NCBI GenBank assembly: GCA_026770615.1 | Contig: MU631865.1 | Coordinates: 76,425-90,054 of the forward strand | Reading direction: 5' to 3' | Length of the DNA: 13,630 nt | From: Pavlovales sp. CCMP2436 | Taxonomy: Eukaryota > Haptophyta > Pavlovophyceae > Pavlovales | In this document: positions 1 through 7,087 of the stretch, in pieces | How positions within the stretch are numbered: position 1 is the stretch's first letter | Layout: each line of letters starts with the position of its first letter | Notes under the pieces: generated by a model | Seen by the model: the letters and a program-made list of their open reading frames with translations, nothing else | What the model was told of the DNA's origin: nothing | Database searches by the model: none | Position numbers and translations under genes: made by a program

Positions 1-231
1 GGCGGGCTCGGCGGCGGGCTGGGAACCGCTTTCGCAGCCAGGGGCAGGCATGTAAGGCACGCGAGCGCGACGAGCAGGCTGGCCGCGCCGTGGGCGCCTG
101 GTCGGCTCCTGGCCGCGCGCATACAGCGCCTCCGCTCCCCCCAAGGCTTGGCGCCGACCGCAGGCCGCTACCGCAGGCGCCGACCGTTCTTCCGTTACTC
201 AGCTGCAGTGATTTTTTGATCTGCGCGACAG

Positions 232-420
232 CACCTTTTTATATCCTCTGCAATTGCGATCGCCACCGTTGCCAAGAGCAGAGGCTTCATCCTCAAACTC
301 TCCAACGGGCGCGGCTGGGTCTCGGAGATGGTCGAGGAGGCCACGCTCTTGAATGGGGCGGGCAAAAATACGCTGCGATGTTCAGGGCCATGCGCCTCCA
401 CTGCGAATCCCCGCCGCTAG
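232..420 (+). other. possible 3' terminal exon of an unidentified upstream gene
   Basis: A frame opening after a candidate acceptor (AG at 230-231) runs to TAG at 418-420. Its centre reads RGFILKLSNGRGWVSEM, a hydrophobic/charged pattern like a small beta-barrel (SH3-like) strand pair with a conserved-looking GRGWV core. The preceding tract is T-rich, as expected before an acceptor. No start codon or upstream exon can be placed within the window, so the gene would begin before base 1. The codons after residue 40 look less protein-like. It could equally be chance coding potential in the eL27 upstream region. I do not recognise the family by name. Confidence 0.25.
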
Positions 421-514
421 ACGATGGCTGAGAGTGAGAGGGGCGGCACCGCTCGAGCTGCCCGCTGCAGGCATGGCAAGAGTGCGCCCGCCCCAGTGCT
501 TGAGCTTGGACATC

Positions 515-533
515 GTTTAATTTTTTTAAAAAC
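515..533 (+). promoter_or_regulatory. AT-rich core-promoter candidate of eL27
   Basis: A T/A-only stretch of about 17 bases lies 45-60 bases before the eL27 ATG, inside otherwise GC-rich DNA. It is followed by a pyrimidine-rich leader (CTCTCTAC, TTTTTCTGCC), a common initiator-like context for ribosomal protein genes. Assignment rests on position and composition only; there is no canonical TATAAA. Confidence 0.25.
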
Positions 534-577
534 TCTCTACTATTTTTCTGCCGCCTCGTCGCTCGCACTCTGAGCTC

Positions 578-1271
578 ATGGCGCCGAAGGAGGACGCCGG
601 TGAAGTCAAGAAGACCAAGTTGTAAGCGCCTGCCCCGCGCCCGCCGCCCTCTGTGCGGGCTTTTCGAACGAGACGGTCTGCGTCGCTCGGTGGGCGAGGT
701 GTACGCGCGCCAGTCTGGCTGCAGGCAGGTCGAACGCGACCGGGGTGGGTGGGTGGTTCTGTGCGGGGCGGGCTCGTGTGGGGGTGTGCTGGGTGGACCG
801 TGCGCGTGGCCCCGAGCTCATGCGCTGTCTCGCCTCCGGTTGTGATCCTGTGTACTGCGCAGCCTGAAGGCCGGCAAGGTGGTCATCCTCCTCACCGGCA
901 GGTACGCGGGCAAGAAGGCTGTCGTGATCAAGACGCAGGATGACGGCACTGCCGACCGGTCGTACGGCTTCTGCATCGTCGCGGGCATCGACAAGTACCC
1001 GCTTAAGATCAGCAACAAGATGTCGAAGAAGCGCATCACCAAGCGCTCGCGCATCAAGCCGTTCATCAAGGTGGTGAACTACAACCACATCATGCCGACG
1101 CGCTACTCGCTCGAGGTCGACCTCAAGCACATCGTCAACCAGGAGGTGATCAACCGGCCCGACGCGCGCCCGAACGCCCGCAAGGAGGTGAAGAAGGTGC
1201 TCGAGGAGAAGTACCAGACGTCGCTCAAGACGGGCAAGAACCGCTGGTTCTTCAACAAGCTCCGCTTCTAA
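578..1271 (+). CDS. RPL27: 60S ribosomal protein eL27 (two exons: 578-621, 863-1271)
   Basis: Cytosolic large-subunit protein eL27. The spliced product is 150 aa, slightly longer than the usual about 136 because of an N-terminal extension (MAPKEDAGEVKKTK). After the junction the family signatures follow: FLKAGKVVILLTGRYAGKKA (KOW-like segment), DDGTADRSYGFCIVAGIDKYP, YNHIMPTRYSLEVDL, and the C-terminal TGKNRWFFNKLRF, near-universal in eL27. The start was chosen at 578 (GCTCATGG context) because the splice GT at 622 and AG at 861-862 joins codon TT|C as Phe and restores the expected KFLKAGK start of the domain. The stop is TAA. Codons are strongly C/G-ending, as expected for a highly expressed gene in this genome. 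All family landmarks are present, so it appears functional. Confidence 0.95.
622..862 (+). other. intron of the eL27 gene
   Basis: 241-base intron with donor GTAAGC and acceptor TGCGCAG. The coding strand is strongly enriched in G and T (for example GGGTGGGTGGGTGG near 744-757). The candidate OTU intron at 2576-3165 shows the same strand bias. Removing it gives an uninterrupted eL27 frame. Confidence 0.9.
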
Positions 1272-2060
1272 GCCGCCTTTCTGCAGGGGCCGGAGCTCGG
1301 GCCAGCCTGTGCAGTACATCTTCTCTCCCAAACCCTGGCTCGTGAGGCGCGCGCGAGGTGGCGCCTGATGTCTCGTCTGATAGGGCGCTGGATCCGACGC
1401 GGCTCGCCGGGACGAGCTGTTCTCTCTAAGTGCCAGAGCCGACAGGCGGCAGGTCAGGTGGCGCGCGTCTCCGCGGCATGCCGGGGGCGGGGAGCGTCGA
1501 TGAAAATGCAGGGCTCGGGCTCGGGCCTCGCGGCTCTTCGTTACCTACAGTAGCAGTTCAACTTTGCATCCAACTTTATCACGTGCATGCTGTTAACTGT
1601 TAACTTATAACTACTAAGTTCATTATGAGTTTAAAAAAAAGTATATATATAATTTATTCCGCCTGCGTCTCTCATCGCCGTCGGTTCATAACGACGTCAC
1701 TCTCGCGAGTGAATCCGCCGTGCCAGTAGGTACCTTCAGCTGCGCCTATGCTTAAGGCCTACCACTGACAACAAAATTGAGTTGCCGAACGCGCCTGCAA
1801 TTTCTCTTTTAAGTCTATAAAGCCAACCTCTGTCAGTGTGTCACCGTCGCAGTCGCCTCCGCAGCCTCCATCGTCGCTACCACGCCGCCGCCGCCACCGC
1901 CGCCGCCGCCGCCTCCGCCGTCGCCGCCTGCCGCACCGCCGCCGCCGCCACCGCCGCCGCCGCCGTCGCCGTCGCAACGCACCTCCCCCCCCCCCTCCTC
2001 CAACCTTCACCCACATCGCTTGCCTTACAGATTCTTCAATTGTTTTCCTGCTTACGTCTC
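1272..2060. other. gene-free region downstream of eL27
   Basis: No credible coding sequence. From about 1555 the base composition drops to AT-rich, with TTAACTGTTAACTTATAAC near 1593-1611 and a poly-A/TATATATA stretch at 1633-1654, which may mark the eL27 transcript end. Beyond 1880 a CCG repeat dominates. Arg/Pro/Ala-rich open frames on both strands here are products of that repeat. Confidence 0.6.
1880..1976. repeat. imperfect (CCG)n trinucleotide repeat
   Basis: About 95 bases of CCG/GCC units with scattered CCA, CCT and CGT interruptions. It lies between eL27 and the OTU-like gene, outside any supported coding frame. A C10-type run follows near 1985-1996. The interruptions suggest an old, stabilised microsatellite. 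Confidence 0.85.
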
Positions 2061-2575
2061 TTAAACTGGTATTTCGCATGTAGCTTCAAAGTGGGTCTTG
2101 CTTGCATCACAGGATATCACACACACCCTCCTGCCTCCGTAACGCGATGACGTGATCAGCTCGGACAGTGTTTTCCTGTCCAGAGGGCCGGCCGTCCATC
2201 CAGCAATGCTGTATAGAGGGATTCTCACTACTGGTGGGGGAAGGTCGGCGTGGTATACTGCGATGAATTCGCATACTTGCCCATTTGCAGTGCGTTTGAG
2301 GAGTATCACATCCATTCCAATGCTCGTGGCAATACTGTGGAGCATGTTGTCATGCATCCATGCTGCCTGTCCATTCGCAAAGTACGGCTGCCCGTACCTT
2401 GCTTGCGCTACTATTGGCCACATATTTCTGCGATCGTTGTGGTCAAGGGTGTTTCCCATCGGGTCGTTTGGGTGATCCTCAGATCTACGTAACAACAGGT
2501 CCTCTTGGACTTCCGGCGTGAGTAGAAGCGCATGGTTGGCCGCGCCCCGCAAGCGCACACCGAGCCAGGGCAACC
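2061..2575 (-). pseudogene. OTU-like cysteine protease, C-terminal half
   Basis: Minus-strand frame ending in TAA at 2061-2063. It contains a motif pair typical of the second half of OTU (peptidase C85) domains: a helix around WMHDNMLHSIATSIGMDVIL, where OTU proteins carry a Trp/acidic residue followed by an alanine-rich helix and a beta strand. Near the end is THFEAT, matching the catalytic-His strand (usually H-[FY]-[DNE]); that His codon is at 2091-2093. Residues before the helix are richer in D/N/R and could be a family-specific insert. It lacks the catalytic Cys, found upstream on the same strand at 3245-3247. A candidate acceptor at 2576-2577 joins it in frame with the N-terminal half. 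OTU domains deubiquitinate proteins in hosts and also occur in mobile elements and viruses; which applies here is unknown. Confidence 0.55.
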
Positions 2576-3165
2576 CTGCCAGGCCACAGAAGTCGGCCCC
2601 AGCCACCCCCCCACTGCCACCAACACCAGCCATACCCACCGTACAATACGAGGCCATACCTCAACGCGTGATGCGCTCATCCAAACGCAAACAGGAGCCA
2701 GCAAGCCCAGAATCCATCCAACAGCCCAAAAAGAAGGCGCGTCAGATATGCAATTGGGAAGAAAAATGCCCTGAACCAAAACACAAAACCACCGAGCCCG
2801 AGGCCCACCCCAATGAAGGGGTGGGGTAGACCGGACCCGAGCAAAAGCCTCCCACTTTGTGGTTCCTGCCCCTCGTGGGCAAGAATCACACTGTGGGATA
2901 ATGGCTGTCGGAGTATAGTTGTCTGTGCTATGGCGCTACAGGATTGTCGCGTGCGCAGGCGTGCGGCAGCTCAAGCGCTCGAGATGCAGAGGAGTTCGGT
3001 CAGCAGCAAATCAGTCGAGCGGCGTTGATTGTCGTTTTGTTGATCAGACTCAGCGATGGGGACAGTATCCGGTGTGCTCGGAAAGTTCCCCGGATCCGAG
3101 TGTTTTCAACGCTCTGGTTCGGGTTTCAGAACTATTCGGGGGCGGACGTATAACTAGAAATTTAC
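2576..3165 (-). other. candidate intron between the two OTU halves
   Basis: On the minus strand a GTAAAT donor begins at 3165 and a GGCAG acceptor ends at 2576. Splicing joins the two OTU halves in the same reading frame even though they lie in different genomic frames. The minus strand is G/T-rich here with few coding features, like the eL27 intron. If this is not an intron, the gene is frameshifted and disrupted. Other donors in the region cannot be excluded. Confidence 0.4.
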
Positions 3166-3799
3166 ACACTGCCGCTGTGCGTAGTGTTATGGCTGTCTCC
3201 CAGTTAACCGTTCGCCCTGCGCTTCTTAGCACCGCGTAGGGTAGGCAGTTTCCATCGCCTGTTAAGCCGACGGGGCTTAGTCTTAGCGTTGCCAGTAACG
3301 CTGTGAAGTCACCGGCCGGGTTGGTTATCAGGGTAGGTCCAATCCTGAATCCATCACCTTCCCCCCCACCTGTTGGGGCTTGTGAATTTCTTGTGGCCTT
3401 CCTTCCTGCTGCTCGTGAGCCCGCTGCCTTGGGAGGGCGGGTTGTCCTTACGTTTGGTGCCCCCGGTGATACTACAATGAGACCGCTGGTCACGGCACCC
3501 TAGTGGTGCGGAGCGCGGCCTGGAATTATCTGGGTGACTTGGATTCCTTTCTCTAAGATTTTCTTCACATTGTAGTCATTGATGGCAAGTCTAGTAAAGT
3601 GCGGGCCGTGGTGGGCAGTAGGTTGGTCTCCTGCCTCCACCTGATTTCTATCTAGGACCGCCATGCGTCTGTTGTGCAATCTGTGGCTGCTCGCTATCAC
3701 CTCTTTCTGGATCAGCCCGTGCTTTATCTGGAGGGGTTGGCCTTGGTCGTCCTTCCAGCTGCCCTGGGCGGAGTTTTCTCTAACTGCTGGAGTTAAATT
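3166..3799 (-). pseudogene. OTU-like cysteine protease, N-terminal half, with an in-frame TAG
   Basis: A single minus-strand frame is open from 3799 apart from one TAG at 3500-3502. The upstream 100 codons (including QIKHGLIQKEVIASSH and HFTRLAINDYNVKKILEKG) look protein-like but unrecognised. After the TAG comes a basic, Pro/Gly-rich linker, then LTGDGNCLPYAVLRSAG: the OTU catalytic loop D-G-N-C (codons 3256 down to 3245; catalytic Cys at 3245-3247), followed by the amphipathic helix expected next (LRTAAV). A candidate acceptor (CCAGCAG) sits at about 3784-3788, so earlier exons could lie upstream. With the TAG the gene may be a relic; TAG could instead be read through, or lie at the end of a small intron. 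Confidence 0.55.
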
Positions 3800-3870
3800 T
3801 TAACTTATAGTTATTGGTACTGACTGTCTAGTCCGCGCCCGTCCCAGACCCAGTGGGTCAGTCCCACCGG

Positions 3871-3920
3871 CTGTTCGTAAAATTATTAATGACTCCTAAG
3901 GTATTTACTGTTCGTAAAAT
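3871..3920. repeat. 13-bp direct repeat pair
   Basis: CTGTTCGTAAAAT occurs at 3871-3883 and again at 3908-3920, 37 bases apart, just left of the foldback element. It could be a leftover target duplication from an excised insertion, but the spacing sequence shows no element. Confidence 0.5.
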
Positions 3921-3948
3921 ATGGGCCCTGAATCTGATTCTAGCCTCT

Positions 3949-3978
3949 ACAGGGTGTCGCGGGCAAGAAGAAGCCGTA
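3949..3978 (+). repeat. diverged solo copy of the foldback-element terminus
   Basis: ACAGGGTGTCGCGGGCAAGA followed by AGAAGCCGTA directly precedes the foldback element. It matches the element's terminal sequence CAGGGGATCGCGGGCAATAA with several differences. The AGAAGCCGTA tail also follows the copy inside the element's loop. This suggests tandem or nested insertion of related termini. Confidence 0.6.
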
Positions 3979-4284
3979 CAGGGGATCGCGGGCAATAAGA
4001 AGGGCGCATTTTGAGCTTGAGGCTGAACTTCTTAGCAAATTACATACAAACAAGGCTTAAATTTTCTTAAATTACATACAAACAATGCAAAAAAACGAGG
4101 CTCAGCTTCTTAACACTGCAGGGGATCGCGGGCAATAAGAAGCCGTAGTATTAAGAAGCTGAGCCTCGTTTTTTTGCTTTGTTTGTATGTAATTTAAGCA
4201 AATTTAAGCATTGTTTGCATGTAATTTGCTAAGAAGCTCAGCCTCAAGCTCAAAATCGCCCTTCTTATTGCCCGCGATCCCCTG
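3979..4284. mobile_element. 306-bp foldback (MITE-like) element flanked by TA
   Basis: Two arms of about 136 bp (3979-4114 and 4149-4284) are reverse complements with only a few mismatches and one 1-base indel, leaving a loop of about 34 bases. Termini are CAGGGGATCGCGGG / CCCGCGATCCCCTG, each bordered by TA (3977-3978 and 4285-4286), consistent with a TA target-site duplication as in Tc1/mariner-type MITEs. The loop holds a third, directly oriented copy of the terminal sequence (4119-4142). The arms also contain internal repeats of AAATTACATACAAACAA. No coding capacity; it would need a transposase in trans. The high arm identity suggests recent origin or gene conversion. Confidence 0.8.
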
Positions 4285-4286
4285 TA

Positions 4287-5084
4287 GTTAGGACATTATT
4301 ACGATAAAAGTATTTTTTCGGAAACGTACGTCTTAACTAAGTTGTCACGAACTTCGCAAAGGAATGTATGTAGTATACTTTAGTAAATTTTTTATTCGCG
4401 ATCGCACCAACGCGGAGATCGAGGCGTAGGTTACAGCGCGCCTCGCGCCCCCACCCCCCGCGCCTAAATAGTGCCCCGCGTGGCCAACCCCAAGACCAAC
4501 CCCAATCCGGTGTTTATCAACACCCCCTTCAGTCCTCTCGAGCCGGGTTGGCGCGCGTAGTGTAGTAACCAAGCCAGTGACTGAACGACACCTGTTGAAC
4601 CATGCTGAGCCGCTAATATATATATAGTAACTGTGTACGTAGGACTCACAAGTGAGTGGAACCGGATCAGACAGTGAGTTCCATGTGTAAAATGAGCAGG
4701 GTACTCTGGTGGCATTTCGGCGACGAATTATGTTCATAACTTCGAATCTGCTAGATCTGCACCCATCCTGCAACCGTGCAACTTGCAGTTGCAAGTCGGG
4801 GGTCACTAGAGCGGAAGTTGGAAGCGGAAGACAGCAGTTTGCCGCCTGTAGGACCTTGAGAGCTCGCCGCCGGATGCAGCCATGTAGTGAAAGTTCGCGT
4901 AGATAATGCCACACCTCGTTGTCGCCGTTAAATATAAATAGCTGCAAGCTGGGGGGGCTCGGTCCCGCCCGGGGGAAAAATAGTTAGACCAGAATAGCTA
5001 CAGTTTGTCGTCAGTAAAACGTGAGCTTCCTCCCCTGCTGTGAGCTCACCGCCGTTTGCAGCATGTCACCAAAGGACTAGCTGC
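4287..5084. other. gene-free region upstream of the methyltransferase
   Basis: Mixed composition with an AT-rich start, a C-rich block at 4440-4520, and a TATATATATA stretch near 4617-4626. A 200-codon minus-strand open frame covers 4345-4947 but begins at TTG, has no recognisable motif and looks coding only in its first third. The last about 160 bases before the methyltransferase probably hold its promoter and leader. Confidence 0.5.
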
Positions 5085-5130
5085 GCGGTGGGGAGTTGGG
5101 GCCAGGAAAAAAAATTGCTTTCCCCACCGC
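5085..5130 (+). promoter_or_regulatory. 10-bp-stem hairpin upstream of the methyltransferase
   Basis: GCGGTGGGGA (5085-5094) is perfectly complementary to TCCCCACCGC (5121-5130), with a 26-base loop containing A8. It lies 70-115 bases before the ATG, so it may be in the 5' UTR or promoter. Function is inferred from position only. Confidence 0.4.
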
Positions 5131-5164
5131 ACCGCAATGTTATAACTAATCTGGTCACCTTTTG

Positions 5165-5191
5165 CCGTCCACGCGCCAGCCTTGTGGACGG
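5165..5191 (+). promoter_or_regulatory. 8-bp-stem hairpin immediately before the methyltransferase ATG
   Basis: CCGTCCAC (5165-5172) pairs with GTGGACGG (5184-5191) across an 11-base loop, ending 8 bases before the ATG at 5200. In a transcript it would sit at the start codon. It could affect initiation or mark a transcription-factor palindrome; no direct evidence. Confidence 0.4.
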
Positions 5192-5199
5192 ATCGCGGG

Positions 5200-6279
5200 A
5201 TGCGGGCGCACCAGCTCGCTTGGCCGCTGCTGTTCTGCGCCGCGCCGGCATCGGCCCTGGTTGCGTCGAGTCGCGCATGCCACGTCCGCGCGCATGTGCG
5301 CTTGCTGACACCCGTGCGGGCGGCCGCGGAAGCTTGCCGGGACGATGAGCTAGACGGGGATGAGGACGAGTTCGACCCGAGCGACGGGGAGGAGCTCTTC
5401 TTTGGCTCGGGCGACGAATTCGGGGAGGAGCTCTTCTTTGGCTCGGGCGACGAATTCGACCCGGCCTCTGACTCGGAGGCGAACCAGCTCGACCCCAGCG
5501 ACCCCTTCTACTCGGAGGAGGTGCTCATCAGCGCACCAGACGTGCGCACGCTGCGGATCGTCCGCCCGTCCAACGACGCCGTGCTCGAGCAGCTGATGGC
5601 GCAGTTCCAGCTCGAGGCGATGGCCGAGCCCGCGCGCTTCAACCAGATCATGCAGATGCGGATTGAGGAGTCGGTGCGGAACAGGCCCCGCACCTGGTAC
5701 TGGAGTCTGGTCTGGCCCTCGGCGGTGGCACTGTGCCGTTGGCTCGGGCAGGATCCGGCTGCCCAGCAGCTCGTGGGCGGCAAGGCGGTGCTCGATTTGG
5801 GCTGCGGGATCGGCGTGGCGGGAATGGGCGCGGTCGTTCTCGGCGGCGCTGGCTCCGTCGTGCTCGCGGAAGCCGACACGCGGGCTCTCAAGTACGCCGC
5901 GTTCAGCGCCGGTCTGAACAGCGTCGGCTCCGCCGTCGCGTGCAGGCAGCTCGACTGGACCGCGCCTCTGCCCGAGGACCTACGTGCCTCCTTCTCCGCT
6001 ATCCTTCTCAGCGACGTCCTCTATGATGCCGACGCGGCGGAGCCGATCGCGCGCTGCGCCGCCGCTGCCCTGTCGGACGACGGTGTGATCATCCTCGCCG
6101 ATCAGGTTGACCGGCCGTACAGCTCCGCCTCGCGGCGCACGGCGCTGTGCGAGGCACTCGAGGCGCACAGTCCGGCACCGGCCGGGACGCACTGGTCGGT
6201 GCGCTCGTCGGCGCTGACACCTGTCGAGTGGAACGATGCGATGCATAACGTGCAGATCGCCGTCGTGTCCCGGTGCTAG
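5200..6279 (+). CDS. METTL21/FAM86-like (Methyltransf_16 family) SAM-dependent methyltransferase, probably organelle- or secretory-targeted
   Basis: 359-aa seven-beta-strand methyltransferase; relatives mostly methylate lysines in proteins. Family landmarks: WSLVWPSAVALCRWL (residues 168-182, the W-P-S element), motif I VLDLGCGIGVAG (197-208) for SAM binding, post-I acidic LAEAD (222-226), and the DXXY motif as SDVLYD (271-276). The N terminus (about 1-19, WPLLFCAAPASA then L) resembles a signal peptide with an ASA-L cleavage site followed by an Arg/Ala-rich stretch, like plastid bipartite presequences of secondary red algae. Residues 46-100 are highly acidic and contain a perfect 12-residue duplication. 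The start at 5200 is the first ATG; an upstream in-frame TTG was ignored. The stop is TAG; the frame after it stays open to TAA near 6408, but that extension has no family similarity. It appears intact and intronless. Substrate unknown. Confidence 0.85.
   Translation: MRAHQLAWPLLFCAAPASALVASSRACHVRAHVRLLTPVRAAAEACRDDELDGDEDEFDPSDGEELFFGSGDEFGEELFFGSGDEFDPASDSEANQLDPSDPFYSEEVLISAPDVRTLRIVRPSNDAVLEQLMAQFQLEAMAEPARFNQIMQMRIEESVRNRPRTWYWSLVWPSAVALCRWLGQDPAAQQLVGGKAVLDLGCGIGVAGMGAVVLGGAGSVVLAEADTRALKYAAFSAGLNSVGSAVACRQLDWTAPLPEDLRASFSAILLSDVLYDADAAEPIARCAAAALSDDGVIILADQVDRPYSSASRRTALCEALEAHSPAPAGTHWSVRSSALTPVEWNDAMHNVQIAVVSRC
5386..5457 (+). repeat. perfect 36-bp tandem duplication within the methyltransferase CDS
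   Basis: Two identical 36-base units (5386-5421 and 5422-5457), each encoding GEELFFGSGDEF (residues 63-74 and 75-86). The copies have no differences, including at synonymous sites, so the duplication is recent or homogenised. It lengthens the acidic linker between the presequence and the catalytic domain without disturbing the frame. Confidence 0.95.
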
Positions 6280-6529
6280 TGGGAGTGTATAGGAGACCTC
6301 CGCCGTTTGCTCGGGGCGCTCGCGCGCGCGCAGTACACGGGCATATGTAGACGACTGAGTTCGATCTTCCGGCCGCGCCTAGTGAGCCACGTCGCTACTA
6401 TTATATAATGGGGTGGAGTGTTTATGTAACTAGTTCTGTGTTTAAATCGCGTCTATTATTACATTACTCGATTGTCGAAACTTAAAATAAACTCCGACTA
6501 CATCCATAGGTACGACGGCCGATGCCCTG
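6280..6529. other. 3' flank between two tail-to-tail genes
   Basis: No gene seen. AT-rich stretches (TATTATATAATG near 6400-6411, and 6440-6490) probably hold the transcript ends of the methyltransferase (+) and of the convergent coiled-coil gene (-). No recognisable AATAAA on the plus strand; AATAAA occurs at 6486-6491. Confidence 0.4.
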
Positions 6530-7015
6530 CTATGCAGCGCGTCGTCTAGGCTGCTCGCAGTTTGCGATTGCGGGAGAGGGTGCGTCGCATCGAAAAGCCA
6601 TAACAGTTCCGATTGCGGGAGAGAGCGCGCGCGTGCGTCCGAGCTGCACACACAGCTGCAGCACCTGCGCCTCGCGCGAGAGCAGCGTCGCGTCTTGCGC
6701 AGCGTCTCTGCGTACGACTCGGCCGCGCGCGCGCTCTCTCCCGCCAGCGCGCTACACGTCTCGGCCTCGGCGAGGCGGCCCTGCAGCTCGCTCCTTGACC
6801 TCCGCGCAGACGGCCGCCGACGACGGCAGGAACCTCGAAGTGGCCACCGCCAAATTCTCTCTCTGGGCCGCTTCGCTGCGCGCTGCCCGAGCAAGCTCTT
6901 TGCTCAGCCACGCGACGTGCAGCTGCAGCGTGTTGTTCTGCTCCTCGAGCCCGCGGAGGAGCGCGGCCTCGACAGCGTTCGGGTGCGGCGACTCGATATG
7001 CTCATTGCGGACCCA
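6530..7015 (-). pseudogene. coiled-coil protein gene, exonic remnant with frame breaks
   Basis: On the minus strand a good acceptor (TTGCTTGCTCAG, AG at 7016-7017) opens a frame with clear heptad character: ALLRGLEEQNNTLQLHVAWL then SKELARAARSEAAQRENLA. Coding character then moves to another frame from 6780 (GRLAEAETCSALAGESARAA, SYAETLRK), and about 6690-6700 returns to the first frame (LLSREAQVLQLCVQLGRT), ending at TAG 6530-6532. A 67-base intron with GT at 6847 and AG at 6781 would join the first two in frame; the second shift has no clear intron and suggests a frameshift. Earlier exons would lie upstream on the minus strand. Function unknown; short coiled-coil scaffold is the only inference. 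Confidence 0.4.
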
Positions 7016-7087
7016 CTGAGCAAGCAAGGGTGGTATAGGGTAAAAGCAACGGAAGCCTTAAGCTTCCGCTCAAAAATATGTTGAGAC

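Noticed and set aside
606..1331. 241-codon minus-strand open frame
   Set aside because: Antisense of eL27; its HDVVVVHHLDE-type sequence is the mirror of eL27 codons, with no motif of its own.
1759..2083. Arg-, Pro- and Ala-rich open frames on both strands
   Set aside because: Translations of the (CCG)n repeat; long only because the repeat lacks stops.
2518..2829. Plus-strand Pro/Lys-rich frame with an NLS-like KKKAR
   Set aside because: Starts at GTG, partly antisense to the OTU C-terminal half and mostly within its G/T-rich candidate intron; the Pro/Lys content is the mirror of that bias.
4345..4947. 200-codon minus-strand open frame
   Set aside because: Starts at TTG, no recognisable domain, and its later part mirrors C-rich and TATA-type simple sequence. 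Length is slightly surprising at this composition, so a small real exon is not fully excluded.
6277..6408. Methyltransferase extension past TAG to the next TAA
   Set aside because: The catalytic domain ends normally before TAG and the extension shows no family similarity; TAG is taken as the true stop.
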